Source: Monoplex corrugatus
Lineage: Eukaryota; Mollusca; Gastropoda; Littorinimorpha; Ranellidae
Length of the DNA: 64,000 nucleotides
Reading direction: 5' to 3'
Assembly: GCA_030674185.1 (NCBI GenBank)
Contig: CM060306.1
Coordinates: 33,876,981-33,940,980, forward strand
Shown here: positions 1 to 12,805 of the stretch, piece by piece
Layout of the letters: every line of letters starts with the position of its first letter
Position numbering within the stretch: the first letter of the stretch is position 1
The notes under the pieces: model-generated
Told to the model about the DNA's origin: nothing
What the model saw: only the letters and a program-made list of their open reading frames with translations
Databases searched by the model: none
Translations under genes and position numbers: made by a program

Positions 1-26
1 GAGAGAGAGAGAATCTCAAGGACAAA

Positions 27-91
27 CAGGCTTGCTACATCTAGTACTGTTGATGAAGCACACACACACACACATACATACACACACACAC

Positions 92-132
<41 letters not shown>

Positions 133-180
133 ACACACACACACACCACACACACACCACCACACACTCACACACACACA

Positions 181-220
<40 letters not shown>

Positions 221-261
221 ACACACAGAGGCTTGCCATATCTAATACCGTTGATGACGCA
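27..261. repeat. (CA)n microsatellite between direct repeats
   Basis: About 170 bases of CA dinucleotides with occasional CC and TC interruptions. A 33-base sequence beginning AGGCTTGCTACATCTAGTAC lies just before the array (27-59) and a diverged copy lies just after it (229-261), so the microsatellite sits inside a roughly 200 bp tandem duplication. The open frames through it are repeat artefacts. Confidence 0.85.
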
Positions 262-360
262 TCGATCAGTAACGTTGGTGACTTGTTTTGTTGCTAGATG
301 TTTGTACTCAGACATTTGCATGGTCATGACACATAAGCAGCTATGAATGCAGCCGTTTTT

Positions 361-543
361 ACTAATTCCTGCCAGGTTGGCAGAGAGCTTGGTGGTCGGA
401 GTAAGCTTATACGAATCGGCCAGCATTGTTTTGCTGTCTCAGGACCGTCAGCCTGGAATAGACTTCCGCTCTGCCTTCGCCTAACACATACCCTTTCTAT
501 TTTTAAATCCAATTTAAAAACCCACCTCTTTTCCCAGCAATGA
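361..543 (+). mobile_element. LINE reverse transcriptase C-terminal fragment
   Basis: About 60 codons ending in a stop at 541-543 encode the typical end of CR1/L2-like LINE polyproteins: a FAVSGPSAWNRLP-like stretch followed by FKSNLKTHLFSQQ. The larger LINE at 28.6 kb ends in the same way (NTLPIPLR, then [12 protein letters not shown]). Only the 3' coding end survives here. A second LINE fragment begins about 60 bases downstream on the same strand, suggesting nested or side-by-side insertions. Confidence 0.75.
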
Positions 544-588
544 ATTTATACAACTGCTTCATACCCTCCGTCTGTGTATTAAATATTG

Positions 589-2200
589 TAAGGTGGTCTT
601 TGTCGATCGATTGAAAAAGTCGTCCTCAACCAGCTGAACTCTCACCTGTCTGCCAACAATCTCCTCAATCCTTTCCAGTCAGCCTACCGCCAGTGCCATA
701 GCACTGAAACTGCCCTACTACACATTCTCAACAATCTCCTCCTTGCAACTGATACTGGCAAAGTCTCTCTCCTCACACTCCTTGATCTGTCTGCAGCCTT
801 TGACACCATTGATCATGGTATTCTCCTTTCTAGACTTCATCATACTTTTGGCATCTCTGACATTGCTCTGTCCTGGTTCACTTCATACCTATCAAACAGA
901 AAACAAACTGTTCTCATCAATGGCACTTACTCTCAACCTGCATACCTGACCTGTGGTGTTCCACAAGGATCTGTCCTTGGCCCTGTTCTTTTCACTCTTT
1001 ACACCTCCCCCCTGTCCACCATCATCAACTCCCACTCTATAAAACACCACTTCTATGCTGATGACACCCAACTTCAAGACAGTGACTCACCTGATAATAT
1101 ACAGCGCCTGTTGACTCGCACCACTGAGTGTTACTCGGACATTAAGAACTGGATAACACACAATAAACTTCAGCTTAATGACGACAAGACAGAAGCTATC
1201 CTCATTGGCACCCGTCAGAAACTTTCTCAGCTGCCTCCTCTTTCTCTCCCATTATGTAACACATCAGTCCCAATTTCTGATTCAGCTAAAAACCTTGGTG
1301 TCTGCATTGACTCTACCCTCTCCATGAACAACTTTGTTTCTCAAACTGCCAGATCTTGCTACTATCATCTCCATCGTATAAGGCTGATCAGGAAGTATCT
1401 CTCTATCGAAACAACTGCAAAACTCGTTCTCTCCTTCATAATGTCTCGCATTGACTATTGCAATTCACTCCTGTCTGGTCTTCCTGCCTCCACCATTCAC
1501 ATCCTACAGCGCATTCAAAACAATGCTGTACGCCTTGTACTCAAAAAGAAAAAAGCTGACCACATATCTCCTCTCCTGGCACAACTTCACTGGCTCCCTG
1601 TATCAAAGCGCATACAATACAAACTAGACACCATGTGCTACAAAAGCCTCAATAACGCAGCCCCCGATTACCTGTCAAGCCTACTTGAGATCTATGTTCC
1701 CTCACGTACCCTCCGCTCTGCCTCCGATCCTCTGACTTTTCGCTTTCCACGCACTAAGCTCAATACCTATGGTCCACGAGCCTTCTCTGTTTCTGGTCCA
1801 CTCTCCAGGAACAAACTTCCTCTCTCAGTCCGTCAGCAACCTACTTTTGTCTCCTTCAAGTCCGCTCTCAAAACCCACCTTTTCTCCTCTGCATAAAATC
1901 CTAACCTCACTCAACCCCCCTCTGCAGCCTGTCTCCGCTCGGAGGGGAATCACATGGTTAATAATATATAATTGTATATGCTATGCTCTCTATAATTTTC
2001 CATTGCTTTTATTCTTGCTTATGCTTTTATTGCTTTTATTCTTTCTCCCCATTTATAGCCATGCGTGTGTGTGTGTGTGTGTGTGTGGTGCGTGTGTGTG
2101 CGTGCGTGCGTGCGTGCGTGCGTGTGTCTGCTTCAGCGCTTAGATTTGATTTTATCAAGATTTTGCGCTATATAAATATTGTAATTATTATTAATTATTA
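589..2200 (+). mobile_element. 5'-truncated CR1/L2-like LINE, RT domain plus 3' tail
   Basis: An open frame runs without stops from 589 to 1896 (about 435 codons) and lacks any in-frame ATG near its start, as expected for a 5'-truncated insertion. It carries ordered RT motifs: [13 protein letters not shown] (~780-820), [10 protein letters not shown] (~955-985), the catalytic YADD box (~1054), and the C-terminal NKLPLSVRQQ...FKSALKTHLFSS signature. The 3' UTR includes a GT/GTGC tract (2062-2131) and ends GCGCTATATAAAT plus ATT-rich sequence. That is the same tail as the LINE ending at 31.69 kb. The endonuclease half is absent. The intact frame suggests a fairly young copy. Confidence 0.88.
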
Positions 2201-2214
2201 GTATGCGTATGCCT

Positions 2215-4230
2215 GGTGCGTGAGTGCGCCTTGATTTGGACTGTCAGGATATGGCCCGTCTGGATACTGTAATTATTCATGACAGCATACAGGCGTTTCA
2301 TCTGCTCCAGAATTTTGCCAGAAGAAAATGGACAAAAAATTACCCATGTTCTGAAAGGGGTGCTGTTTCACATGGATGAAATCTTCGGCAAAGACAAAAC
2401 TGAACGTGATGCCAGGTTGACGCTTGTGCTGGACAGTTTTTAGGATTGGCCTCACATTCAACCTTTACAAGTTTGAGTTTGCCAGAACTAAGCTCGACTA
2501 ACTTGGCCAAGTTATCAATGCAGTAGGGGTGAAAGTCATAGTCGACATGAAAGAACTGGAGAATGTCCCAGACATCCGCAGATTTTTGGGCATGGTCAAC
2601 CAGCTGATGAAGTTCATGCCCAACCTTGCTGAAAAATCCAAACAACTGCAGAATCTCCTCCAGAAAAAAGCTGCATGAAGCTGGAGATCAGACCATCAAC
2701 AGCATGCTTTTGAGACCCTTAAGATGGATCTTAGTTCTTACACCATTAAAAACACTTGCCTTGCACAGTCCAGATCGTGCGATGGTGGTTTCAGCAGATA
2801 CGCACTTGGGGCAATCCTCCAACGTCAGAAGAATGGGCAATCGCATCCTGTTGCTTGTGCAAGTCTATCGTTCAGACATTTAGCAACGATATGCCCAAAT
2901 TGAAAAAGAGGCACTGGTAATTATCTGGAGCCTAAAGCACTGGGCTGACATTCTCATCGGCATGACTTTCAGAATCCAAACCGGCCACAAACCGTTGGTG
3001 CCTCTATTCTCCTCCAAGCTGATCGAGAAGCTACCATTCCACATTCAGCATTTTAGAATGAGGTTGATGCGGTTCTGTTTTGCCATTGTCCAATACCTGG
3101 CAACGAGCTTTACACCATCGATGCCCTGTCTAGAACGCCTTTGCCATCAACAGAGTCATCATTAAAATTTGACGATGTGATATTCCAAGCGGACGTCTAT
3201 GTCAATGCTGTTCTGCTCACCCTGCCATCTTTGGATAGAAGACTGGAAGAAGTCAGGTCGGAATTGAAGAAGGATGATATCCTGAAGGTGGGCATGCATC
3301 ACATTTCGGAATGGCTGCCCCAACAAGAAACATTAAACAACCCTGTCAAGACTTACGTCAACGAGCAAGACAGTCTATCTGCACACGATGGCCTCCTACT
3401 CGGGGGGAAACAACTGGTCATTCCTTCATCCTTACGTCAAGATATCCTTAGATATCTTCATAACGGCCATCAGGAGGTCAGGAAAATGAAAGAAAATGCT
3501 GCAAATTCGGTTTGGTGGCCTGGCCTTTTCCACGACATTGACATGATGGTGAAGATCTGTCCCAACTCCGCCAATCACAGACATGCCAGAGTGGAGCCAA
3601 TGAAGGGGACACCATTTCCTAAGTGACCCTGGTCTCGGATTGCTGCAGACTTCTTACAGTACAATGACAAGCTCTTCCTGCTTATTGTTGATTAGTACTC
3701 CTGAGATGTTGAAATGGTCTAGGTCTCCCACAGGGTCATCAGAGTGGAAACTATAACCAGAATCATGGTCTTCAGTCTCCAAGGCATTTCAGACATTGTG
3801 GTCACGGACTATGGGCCCCAATTTTTGGCCGAAGATATAGCAATCCTCGCTCAGTCGTGCGCTTTTGAGCATGTAGCCTCCTCGCCCCAGGCTAACGGTG
3901 AGGTAAAATGCTTTGTCTGGACCATCAAGAACCTCATTAAAAAGAGTGATGATGAGTACCTGGGACTCCTGATGTACAGGAACAGCCCCTTGCAAAATGG
4001 ATTTCCCCCGCCCAGTTAAGCATGGGACGAAGCTCAAAACCCGTGTCCTTTGCCATCTTGACTCCCTTTTGCCCCGTACTTCTAACCTCACCTAGTGTGA
4101 AAAAGAAGAGAACTACATGTACAGAAAGAAGATGAAGATGAATTATGACAGAAGACACAAAGTCGTGGCCCAGGGCCCAGAAACAACTGTCCCCTAGTGA
4201 CACAGTGTGGATTCCTGACCAGTGAAAAGA
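2215..4230 (+). mobile_element. Degenerate Ty3/gypsy LTR retrotransposon pol remnant
   Basis: Translation in shifting frames gives pieces of RT thumb/connection (a LGQVINAVGVKV-like stretch near 2500, then RRFLGMVNQL near 2580), RNase H (GGFSRYALGAILQ near 2800; a DALSRTPLP-like end near 3120-3150), an integrase zinc-binding region (LRYLHNGHQEVRKMKENA and a VWWPGLFHDID stretch at 3440-3540) and integrase core (VTDYGPQFLAED near 3800; SSPQANGEV near 3880). A DTVWIPDQ-like C-terminal pol motif lies near 4200. Several frameshifts and stops interrupt it, and the second Cys of the zinc finger is replaced by Asn. No LTRs were identified. It is not functional. Confidence 0.85.
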
Positions 4231-4862
4231 AAGCCGAATGAAAATAGCCCAAATAAGAACAAGACATCTAAGAACACTACAATAAGAATGAAGTAGAAAG
4301 GGGTCCTCAGTTCAGTCCCACGAGAAGATGTGGTCATCTGCCTTGATCTCAGACACTGTGTAAACATAGCGAAAGCAGGGCCACTTGTATTTAGCGACTG
4401 TGATAATATTAATCACATATATAACAAATACGAAATTCACTGGTAATTAGTACAGGGTTTGATTGAAATGATCAAGCCTACTGTTGTACTTAGATGGATT
4501 GCACAGTGACAACAAGTGGGCTTTGTTTTATATGAGTATGAATGCTTTGGCGCTAGTCTAATTGTCTTCACTACTTTCGCGCATTAAATGACTAATGCTC
4601 TGTTACCTCTTGTCTCCCTTCTCTGTAAAAAAAATACAAAATGAAGAAAAAGGGAAGAGTACATTATTTATCTGCCGGCAAAAAACAAAACAAAAACCCT
4701 GTCTCAAAAAAGAGTACCTTTTCCCAATGATTTAAAACTGTTTAAGGTGATGTTATACTTTGTCTATGATACCTGTGTCTATGATACCTGATATTGATAT
4801 ATGTATCTAGGAAGAAACATAAACTGTTTGCATGGTGCAGCTGTTTGTTTTCCATTCTGCAG
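4231..4862. other. Gene-free stretch upstream of the first visible GSTO exon
   Basis: AT-rich sequence with an A-rich tract (4628-4710). The missing first GSTO exon could lie here or beyond the Ty3 remnant. It should supply a start codon and end one base into a codon, but I could not place it with confidence. No promoter element is claimed. Confidence 0.4.
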
Positions 4863-4968
4863 ATTCTTCATTCCCTACTCTGGATGAGGGGAAGTTACGT
4901 CTATACAGCATGCAATACTGTCCCTTCGCTCAAAGAGCTCGTCTGATTTTGGCACACAAGAAAGTTCC
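4863..4968 (+). CDS. GSTO: GSTO exon with the catalytic cysteine
   Basis: The acceptor AG is at 4861-4862 and the donor GTGAGT at 4969. The exon enters two bases before a codon boundary and leaves two bases into a Pro codon that is completed by the first base of the next exon. It encodes SSFPTLDEGKLRLYSMQYCP and then FAQRARLILAHKKV. The CPF motif with catalytic Cys identifies the omega class rather than sigma or mu, which use Tyr. Confidence 0.9.
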
Positions 4969-5155
4969 GTGAGTTGGGGAGTGTAGAATGGAGGAGCTAG
5001 ATTACTTTGATCGGTCTGCCTGTCCGTCCGTCTAACTGTCTGTCTGTCTCTCTGTCTCTCCGTCTCTCTGTCTCTCGTTCTATGCCTGTCTCTCTCTGTC
5101 TTTCTCTGTCTCTCTCTCTCTCTTTGTCTGTCTCTGTCTCTGTGTCTACTCTCTA

Positions 5156-5191
<36 letters not shown>

Positions 5192-5597
5192 CCTCATCCA
5201 TAAACACCACGACATTAAAAAGAAAATGAAAGAAAAAGAATCGGACTTTCAGATACGAGGCCATCAACATCAGTTTGATGGCAAAACCGAAGTGGTTCTT
5301 TGACAAGAACCCTAACGGGCAGGTGCCGGTACTGGAGAAAGACGCACGTATTATATACGAATCACTGGTAGTGGCGGAGTACGTGGATAATGTCTATCCA
5401 GATCCCGGCACTTCAGACACCCATCTCATTCCTGCAGACCCGTATACCAAGGCGCGTGATGACATGGTTCTACAGCACTTTGGAGGGAAGGTTTGTCTGC
5501 TTGTCTTATTTTTGTTGTGCTTGATGGTGGTGGTGGTGTGGTGGTGGTGGTGATTCTCTTTCCCCCACCTCTTCTGTGTAGTGTTGTTTTTCTTTCT

Positions 5598-5669
<72 letters not shown>

Positions 5670-8600
5670 GTGCTTGTTGGTTTACTCATATTACATAAAG
5701 TGGGACAGGATAAGGTGGAGGATATAGTTGGGCATGGCCTTGGTACACAAAATGAAAGGGAAGGGAAACTTGTAGAATGGGCACAGATGAATGAGTTTAT
5801 AGTAGGAAACACCTGGTTTGAGCAGCCTAATAGAAGTAAACGGACTTGGATGAGTCCAGGAGATAATACCAAAAATCAGATTGATTACATCCTGATCAAT
5901 AAAAGATTTAGACATTCTTTACTGTCAGCAAAAACACTACCAGGCGCGGATGCAACAGTGACCACAATCCGGTAGTGAGAAGATTTAGGCTGAAATTAAG
6001 GAAAAGGAAACGGACCAAAAGCAACATCAAACTAAATCTTGGACTCTTAAAGACAGATGAAGTGATAGGTAAAAAAATTAGTATACATGTTCAAAACAAA
6101 TTCATGCTCTGGAAGACGTTGGTGACACTGAGGAACAATGGACAAAGTTGAGAAATTCGGTAAATGAAGCTTGTGAAAAAAATCCCTAAAGTAGATAGAA
6201 AAGCAAAAAAGAACTGGATGACAAAAGAAATTCTAGGGTTGATGGAGGAATGGAGGAAGGCAAAGAGAAATGAGGAGATATACAGGAAGATAAACAAAGA
6301 AATCAGGAATAGGTGCAATGAAGCTAAGCAAGTTGGTTGAAAACAAAATGCAAAGAAATATAGAAGACTGACACAAAAGGATCCTCAGGGTATGTACAAA
6401 TGAACTGAAGAAATTTTCCACAGGAAAAATACATGCACATCAACTGGTTGCTTAAAATTGAAAGATGGTACGCCTATCATGGAAAAAGACAAAATATTAG
6501 ATAGATGGGAAGAGTACATTAAAGACCTTTTTGAAGATGACAGAAATGAAGAACACATTATAAGAAAGAATGTTGAAGGACCACCCATAATGAAAGATGA
6601 AGTTAGAGCAGCACTGAAAAAGATGAAACCAGGAAAAGCCCCAGGACCAGACAACATTACTAGAGATATGATTGAAGCCCTGGAGGAATTTGGTATTGAA
6701 AAAATAACAGTCCTCCTAAACAAAATTTATGACACTGGAAAAATCTCCAAAGATATGTCAAAATCAATTTTTTATTGCATTTCCAAAGAAGACAGGGGCT
6801 ATAGAATGCGAACTCCATCGCACAATCAGTTTGATGAGTCATGTAACAAGAATCTTATTAAGAATAATCATGATGAGGACGAGGAATAGAATCAAAAGAG
6901 AAATACAGAAGGACAGTGTGGATTTGTGGAAGGGAAAGGAACTATTAATGCCATATACATCCTAAGAACTATCATAGAGAGGTCAGTTGAGATGAATAAG
7001 GATTTATATGTATGGTTTGTTGATTATACCAAGGCTTTCAGTCAGGTAAGACATGAAGAAATTGATCAACCAACTAGAAAGACTCAATATTGATGGAAAA
7101 TATCTACGAATAATCAGAAATATGTATTGGGAACAAACAGCTGCAATGAGAATAGAATACGATATAAGCTCTTTCCAAAACATCAAAAGAGGAGTCAGAC
7201 AAGGTTGTGTTTTGTCACCAGATCTGTTTTCACTCTACAGCGAAAACATCATGAGAAACCTAGAGGAAGACCCTGGATTAAAGATTTGAGGAAAATGATA
7301 AACAACATTCGATATGCAGATGACACCGTGCTAATTGCAGAAAATGAAAGGGGCCTACAAAACCTTGTGAATATACTAGAAATAGAAAGCAAAGTTAAGG
7401 GGTTGGAACTAAACAGCAGAAGACTGAAGTCATGGTGATCAGTAAAAACCATGAAATTCTGTCATGCAAAATAACAGAAATGGCACAACCTTGAGACAGG
7501 TTGATAAGTTTAAATACCTGGGAACGATCATTTCACCAGGCGGAAGATACATATCAGAAATAACCAGGAGAATCAGCCAAGCCAAAACAGCATTCAAGAA
7601 GATGAAAAGCATTCTTACTAACAAATGCCTATCAATTAACATCAGGAGGAGAGTTCTTGAATGTTATGTAATTATAACCGATAATGTTATACGGTTGTGA
7701 GGCGTGGACAGTCAACAAACAAAGCCAGAACAAGATTGAGGCAGCTGAGATGTGGTTTCTAAGAAGAATGTTGAGAGTTCCATGGACAGCAAAGAAACCA
7801 AACAAGACAGTCTTGATAGAGGCAGACACAAGAAGATCATTCATAAGGAAGATTAGGAAAAGACAGGCAACATTTATTGGCCATTTTACGAGGAAAGGGG
7901 GATTGGAGCACCTGGTCACAACAGGAAAGCTGGAGGGAAAGAGAGCGCCAGATAGACCCAGGGAGAAAATATTGGACGGACTTGCAGAGTGACTGAAGAC
8001 AAAGAGGGTGGAAGAGGTGCTCGAGGCAACAAGGGATAGAGACAGAAGGAAGTCCATGATCGCCAACACCACGTGGCAAGGCACTTGATGATGATGATGA
8101 TACATGCATTATGTTGCTGTACAGTCTGCATACTTTTTCTGTGTGTTTTCATGCTTCCATGATTAAGCCACCAAGCACAGAGAGGCTTTCAGGCTCTTTA
8201 ACATGTGCATTTGATGTTCTGCTTGTGTATGCGCACAAAGGGGGTTCAGGCACTAGCACATCTACAGGTACATTGACCAGGGAGATAGAAAAAAAACTGT
8301 CCACCCTTTACCCATCAGGTGGGAAGTACCCAGACAGGATTGAACCCAGATCTTCCAATTAGAAGTCCAACTATTGCACCCCTCAAGTATGTTTGTCTGA
8401 TTCAGGGGCAGGGTTTTGATTGTGTGTGTTTGGTTTTAAACATGTTTTTAATTCAAAGTAAACTTACTACGGCGAGACTTGACAAGACACCAATTACAAA
8501 ACTATTGGAAATGATCTGGACATGCAAAAGTGTATACAATTTTTCATATTGTGCATATGACTGAGTTTCCCATTGATCCAATGGGTGAGTAGGCATACCG

Positions 8601-9401
8601 GTCCATTGTCACTTGGTATTGGTCTTCATGAGGGATACAGAAAGTGGTCCTGGAGGCGCCTGTTTTTCTGCAGGTGCTGTATGGGAAGGGGTCCTACTTC
8701 TTTGGCTTCTGTGCCCACCAGTCCCTCTTCTGTTGTGCTGTTCAAATGTGATTGTGCCCTACCTGTCAAGTTGCGGCATTGTTTTCCCTGTTGGTGATGC
8801 TAATGTCGTAGCTCATAAGATTGGCCTTCAGAGTATCCTTGCATCTCTTTAATGGTTTTCTATGTTCCCTCCCTCAGCTCTGTGTTGGATTCCCCCCCCC
8901 CCCCGGATCTTCTCTTGAAGGTTGTCTTTGCTGTTTTGCAAATGGGTAACATTCAACTCCGCAGAGTTTTATCCATGACTGCTTTGGTTTTCCGAGCAGC
9001 AGGATGTTCCTGTTGTTGCACAGTAGTCAGTGATTTGATCAGCAGTTCACTCTTCTCATGCAGTGTGCGATTTGCTCATCTCTGTCTTTCTGTAGCACAT
9101 AAAGACGTAATCCAGCATGTGCGTCTGGTTGGAAAATGGGTGCATCCACATGTTTTGGAACTTGACATTCTGCTGGAAGAGGTTCCATGGTCCCATGGAG
9201 AGGGGCTGGGGAGAAGAGAACTCTGACCTTTTTTATTTTTTACATGACTGATTGGGTCCAGATTTGAAACCGGCATTCTGAACTGCTTACTTTCCAGGCT
9301 GGGCACCTTACCAGTTAACCCCCTCCCCAAATACATGCATGTACGTGTATACCTATTTGTACATCTATGCATCATGTACTTGTCTACATTAACACTTATA
9401 T

Positions 9402-9473
<72 letters not shown>

Positions 9474-11488
9474 CATATATCTCCACATTCACATGAACCA
9501 TACATACCACTGTATCACTGTAATGTCATGTTACAATACACAGACATCTTATATTATAGATCTTTTCCGATAACAGTATACATACAAACAACTAAGGATG
9601 GTTTGTAAATTTGTCTGTCCTAAAGTGTGGCCGACACTTAGAGGCACACAACCAGACACACACGAGACATGTACATTGTACGATGCTACTGTATCTCCTC
9701 TGCAGAGGTGTTTTGCAGATTGATATCATATCTTCCCTAGCCCTGTGAATAAAATCAGGAAATTTTGTGGTTTTTCTTTTCGTTCATGGAAAACTGATAA
9801 GAGAAAGACAGGGAAATGTGATGATAAAGGTAATGATGACTATAATTGTTATAATGAAACATCAACCATATCAATAATGATAATGGTATCACAACAGTAA
9901 CAATAATGATGATAATAATATGATGATGATGACGACGACGATGATGATGATGATGATGACGATGACAGTGATAATGATGATGTGCTGATGATGCTTCTGG
10001 CCTCTGTGCAAGTGGTATAGGTTTGATATCTGGGTTTTTAAAAAAAAATTTTTTAGAAGCTTCTTAATATTTTCTAGTGACCCACTAGCTCAATTTGTGT
10101 GGGTGCGAACGTCAGCCAGGCCACATTTTTTCTGGCTGGCTCTTGTAACAGAGCCATGGACTTAAGATATGAGGTCTCAGGTTCAATCCCAGCCAGCAGC
10201 ATAAAAAGTGATCTGTTCATTGCCAGTCTTAACACTATAATCATTCTGATGGTGTCATTCTAGTCTTACATAGGCCTTACCCTCTCACCCGTCTCCATTC
10301 CAAGACATTGCCAGCATGTAGGGTTTTGCACAGGCTCAAGGAGTCTGCCAGACAACAGATGGCAGAACGGGTAGAGCGCATGTAAATTCTCCATGTTTTT
10401 TTGTTGTTGTTTTTTTAACAAATTCAGAACTAACCTCAAACTCTTCATGGTGGAGTAAACTCAACACAAAACAAAACAAATCAGGGTTGAGTGCCTTTGC
10501 ATCCTCGTTGGCTGCGAAACAGAAGCATCTTTGGAAGTTGTTTGCTAGTCTGTTTCCCATCAGCAATCATGGTTGTTTATATGTTAATCTTTATGTTATT
10601 GCAGTTTGTGTCCAACTATCACAAGTTTGTGTTCACGGATGGTCAAGATGAAGCTGCTGTGAGTTCAATGATGGGAGCCATGCACAAGCTGGAAGAAGAA
10701 CTTACCAGCAGGAATATTCACTTCTTTGGGGGTAAATGATTGTTTTGTTTTCTGTCTCCATGTTGTAAGAGAGGTTGTCCCTTAACCCTGAGGCCAAAGG
10801 GAATAAGGGGAAGAGACCTTATCTTTTCTCAGGGTCAGCTTTGTGAAGGTGGTAGTCTACCTATATTGTGCCCCTCACTTCTTTGCCTTCCCCATGAGTC
10901 TTGAACAGTCACTTTCCCATTCTCAGCTGGGTAGACTGGATGCCATACATCATTTTTTTTTTTTATTGGAGCTGTCCTTTAAAATAAGCGACGAATATTT
11001 TGGTCCTAACTGGCTCCTACCCAGAGTCAATGTGCTAAGGCTCATTGGGAAGATGAACTACAGAGTTGAGTGTTAACCACTTCATGGATGCATCATTGAG
11101 GGTATGCTCAAATTTCCTGAACAACACTGCAAGTGTCCTTATCTCTCGGGCCTGGCTGATGCCAGGGTATGTTACATAACAAAACATAGAGTACAACCCT
11201 GCCTGCAATCCAGACTGGATTTCCATATCATCGTGATTTTTATTCCCATTGTCATGTATCATCATAGCTTTATGAAAATTTGTGTCAGATTTTGTGGCCA
11301 ACAAAATGACATAGAATACAGGACAGAATGAAAAAATCATGAAAAATCCATGCAGTTTAGATAAGAAGGTGGAAACTCTATTTCTAAGTCACCAGGCATC
11401 TGAATGGGAAGAAATGTATATGTTCATCCTTTATTGTGCCATTAGTCTTCTCTCTCTCTTTTTCTCTCTGTCTCTCTCTGTGTCTCTC

Positions 11489-11528
<40 letters not shown>

Positions 11529-12768
11529 CTCAGATTCCGTCAGAACACAGCATCATTTCACAAAATTAATTCACCCAAAACATCATATACTGCATCTGTG
11601 CATTATCATATTTTAGGTAAGATTCTGTATTTTTTGTTGACTCTGTGTTTTGTAATATCATTCACTTTTGAGACTGTATTTTTTTCCATCAGTATCTGCA
11701 TTTTCATGGAAGTTATTCTTGGATTAATGATGGAATTGATTATAATGGTACTGTTTCCAACATGTTTGAACATTACGCATGCTCTCTCTCTCTATTTTTC
11801 CACATCTGTTTTATGTTGATGTTTTATGCTGTTATAGTCCATTTGTATCAATATATATTTTTGTGTAGTTGTATTAGCATTGACCTTGTATGGGCATGGG
11901 CTAGATATAAGAAAGCATTTATGTGTTTATGCCACTACCCTTGAAAATATAAGTGTTCTCTCTCTCTCTCTGTCTCTCTTTGTCTCTCTCTCTCCTGTGT
12001 CCCTCTCTTTCTCTCTCTCTCTCACACACACTAATGTTCGTTCATTCATTCACTTTCTCTCTTGGAGCTGTGGCATAATTTGAATAAATTATTTGAAGCC
12101 TATTCTCTCTCTCTCTCTCTCAGTGAATAAATATATGAGCAAGCATTTCTCCCGTTCTTGTGACAGGGGAGAAACCAGCCTTTCTCGACTTTGTCATCTG
12201 GCCCTGGCACGAGAGGTTCCCCGTTATGATGTCATACAACTCTAACCTCAACATGAAGTCATTTCCACTGCTGAGACAATGGCAGGAGCGGATGCTGAGG
12301 CAGCCAGCGTGAAGGAATGTCTGGTTGATTCTGACACACATAAAAGATTTATGCAGCTGTGGCGAGCTGGAGATTTGAAAGCTTTCGATGTGGGGCTTGA
12401 TGATGGAAACTTTGATTTGCCAGTGAAGGGAAAATGATTCTTGTCAAATTGTAATCTGCTCTAAAATACTAGCTAGATACCTTTATCCAAAGATAATATT
12501 GTGTAATCAGTAAGGCAGCATCTTTCCTGTTTCTGGACAAGTGGGATTCCTCTCAGTTTGGGTGAAAAAGAAAACAATTTCAAGTAGGTATCTGCCTTGC
12601 TCTTTGGGCGGTGGGAAAATGTATCTGTTCTTAAATTAAGTGTTGAATACCCCATTTCATGAATAAAAGAACAAGTTTGTGAATAACAAAGTTACCTTTC
12701 AGCAAACAGAAGCTCTTACTTTGGCTATAAATTATCTATTTTTATTAAGCATTAAATATCTTATTTTA

Positions 12769-12805
<37 letters not shown>

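Noticed and set aside
2340..2645. A 101-codon minus-strand gene
   Set aside because: Antisense shadow of the Ty3/gypsy RT remnant on +.
3141..3626. A functional integrase gene
   Set aside because: The frame is part of the decayed pol, ends at a stop before the catalytic core, and has lost a zinc-binding Cys.
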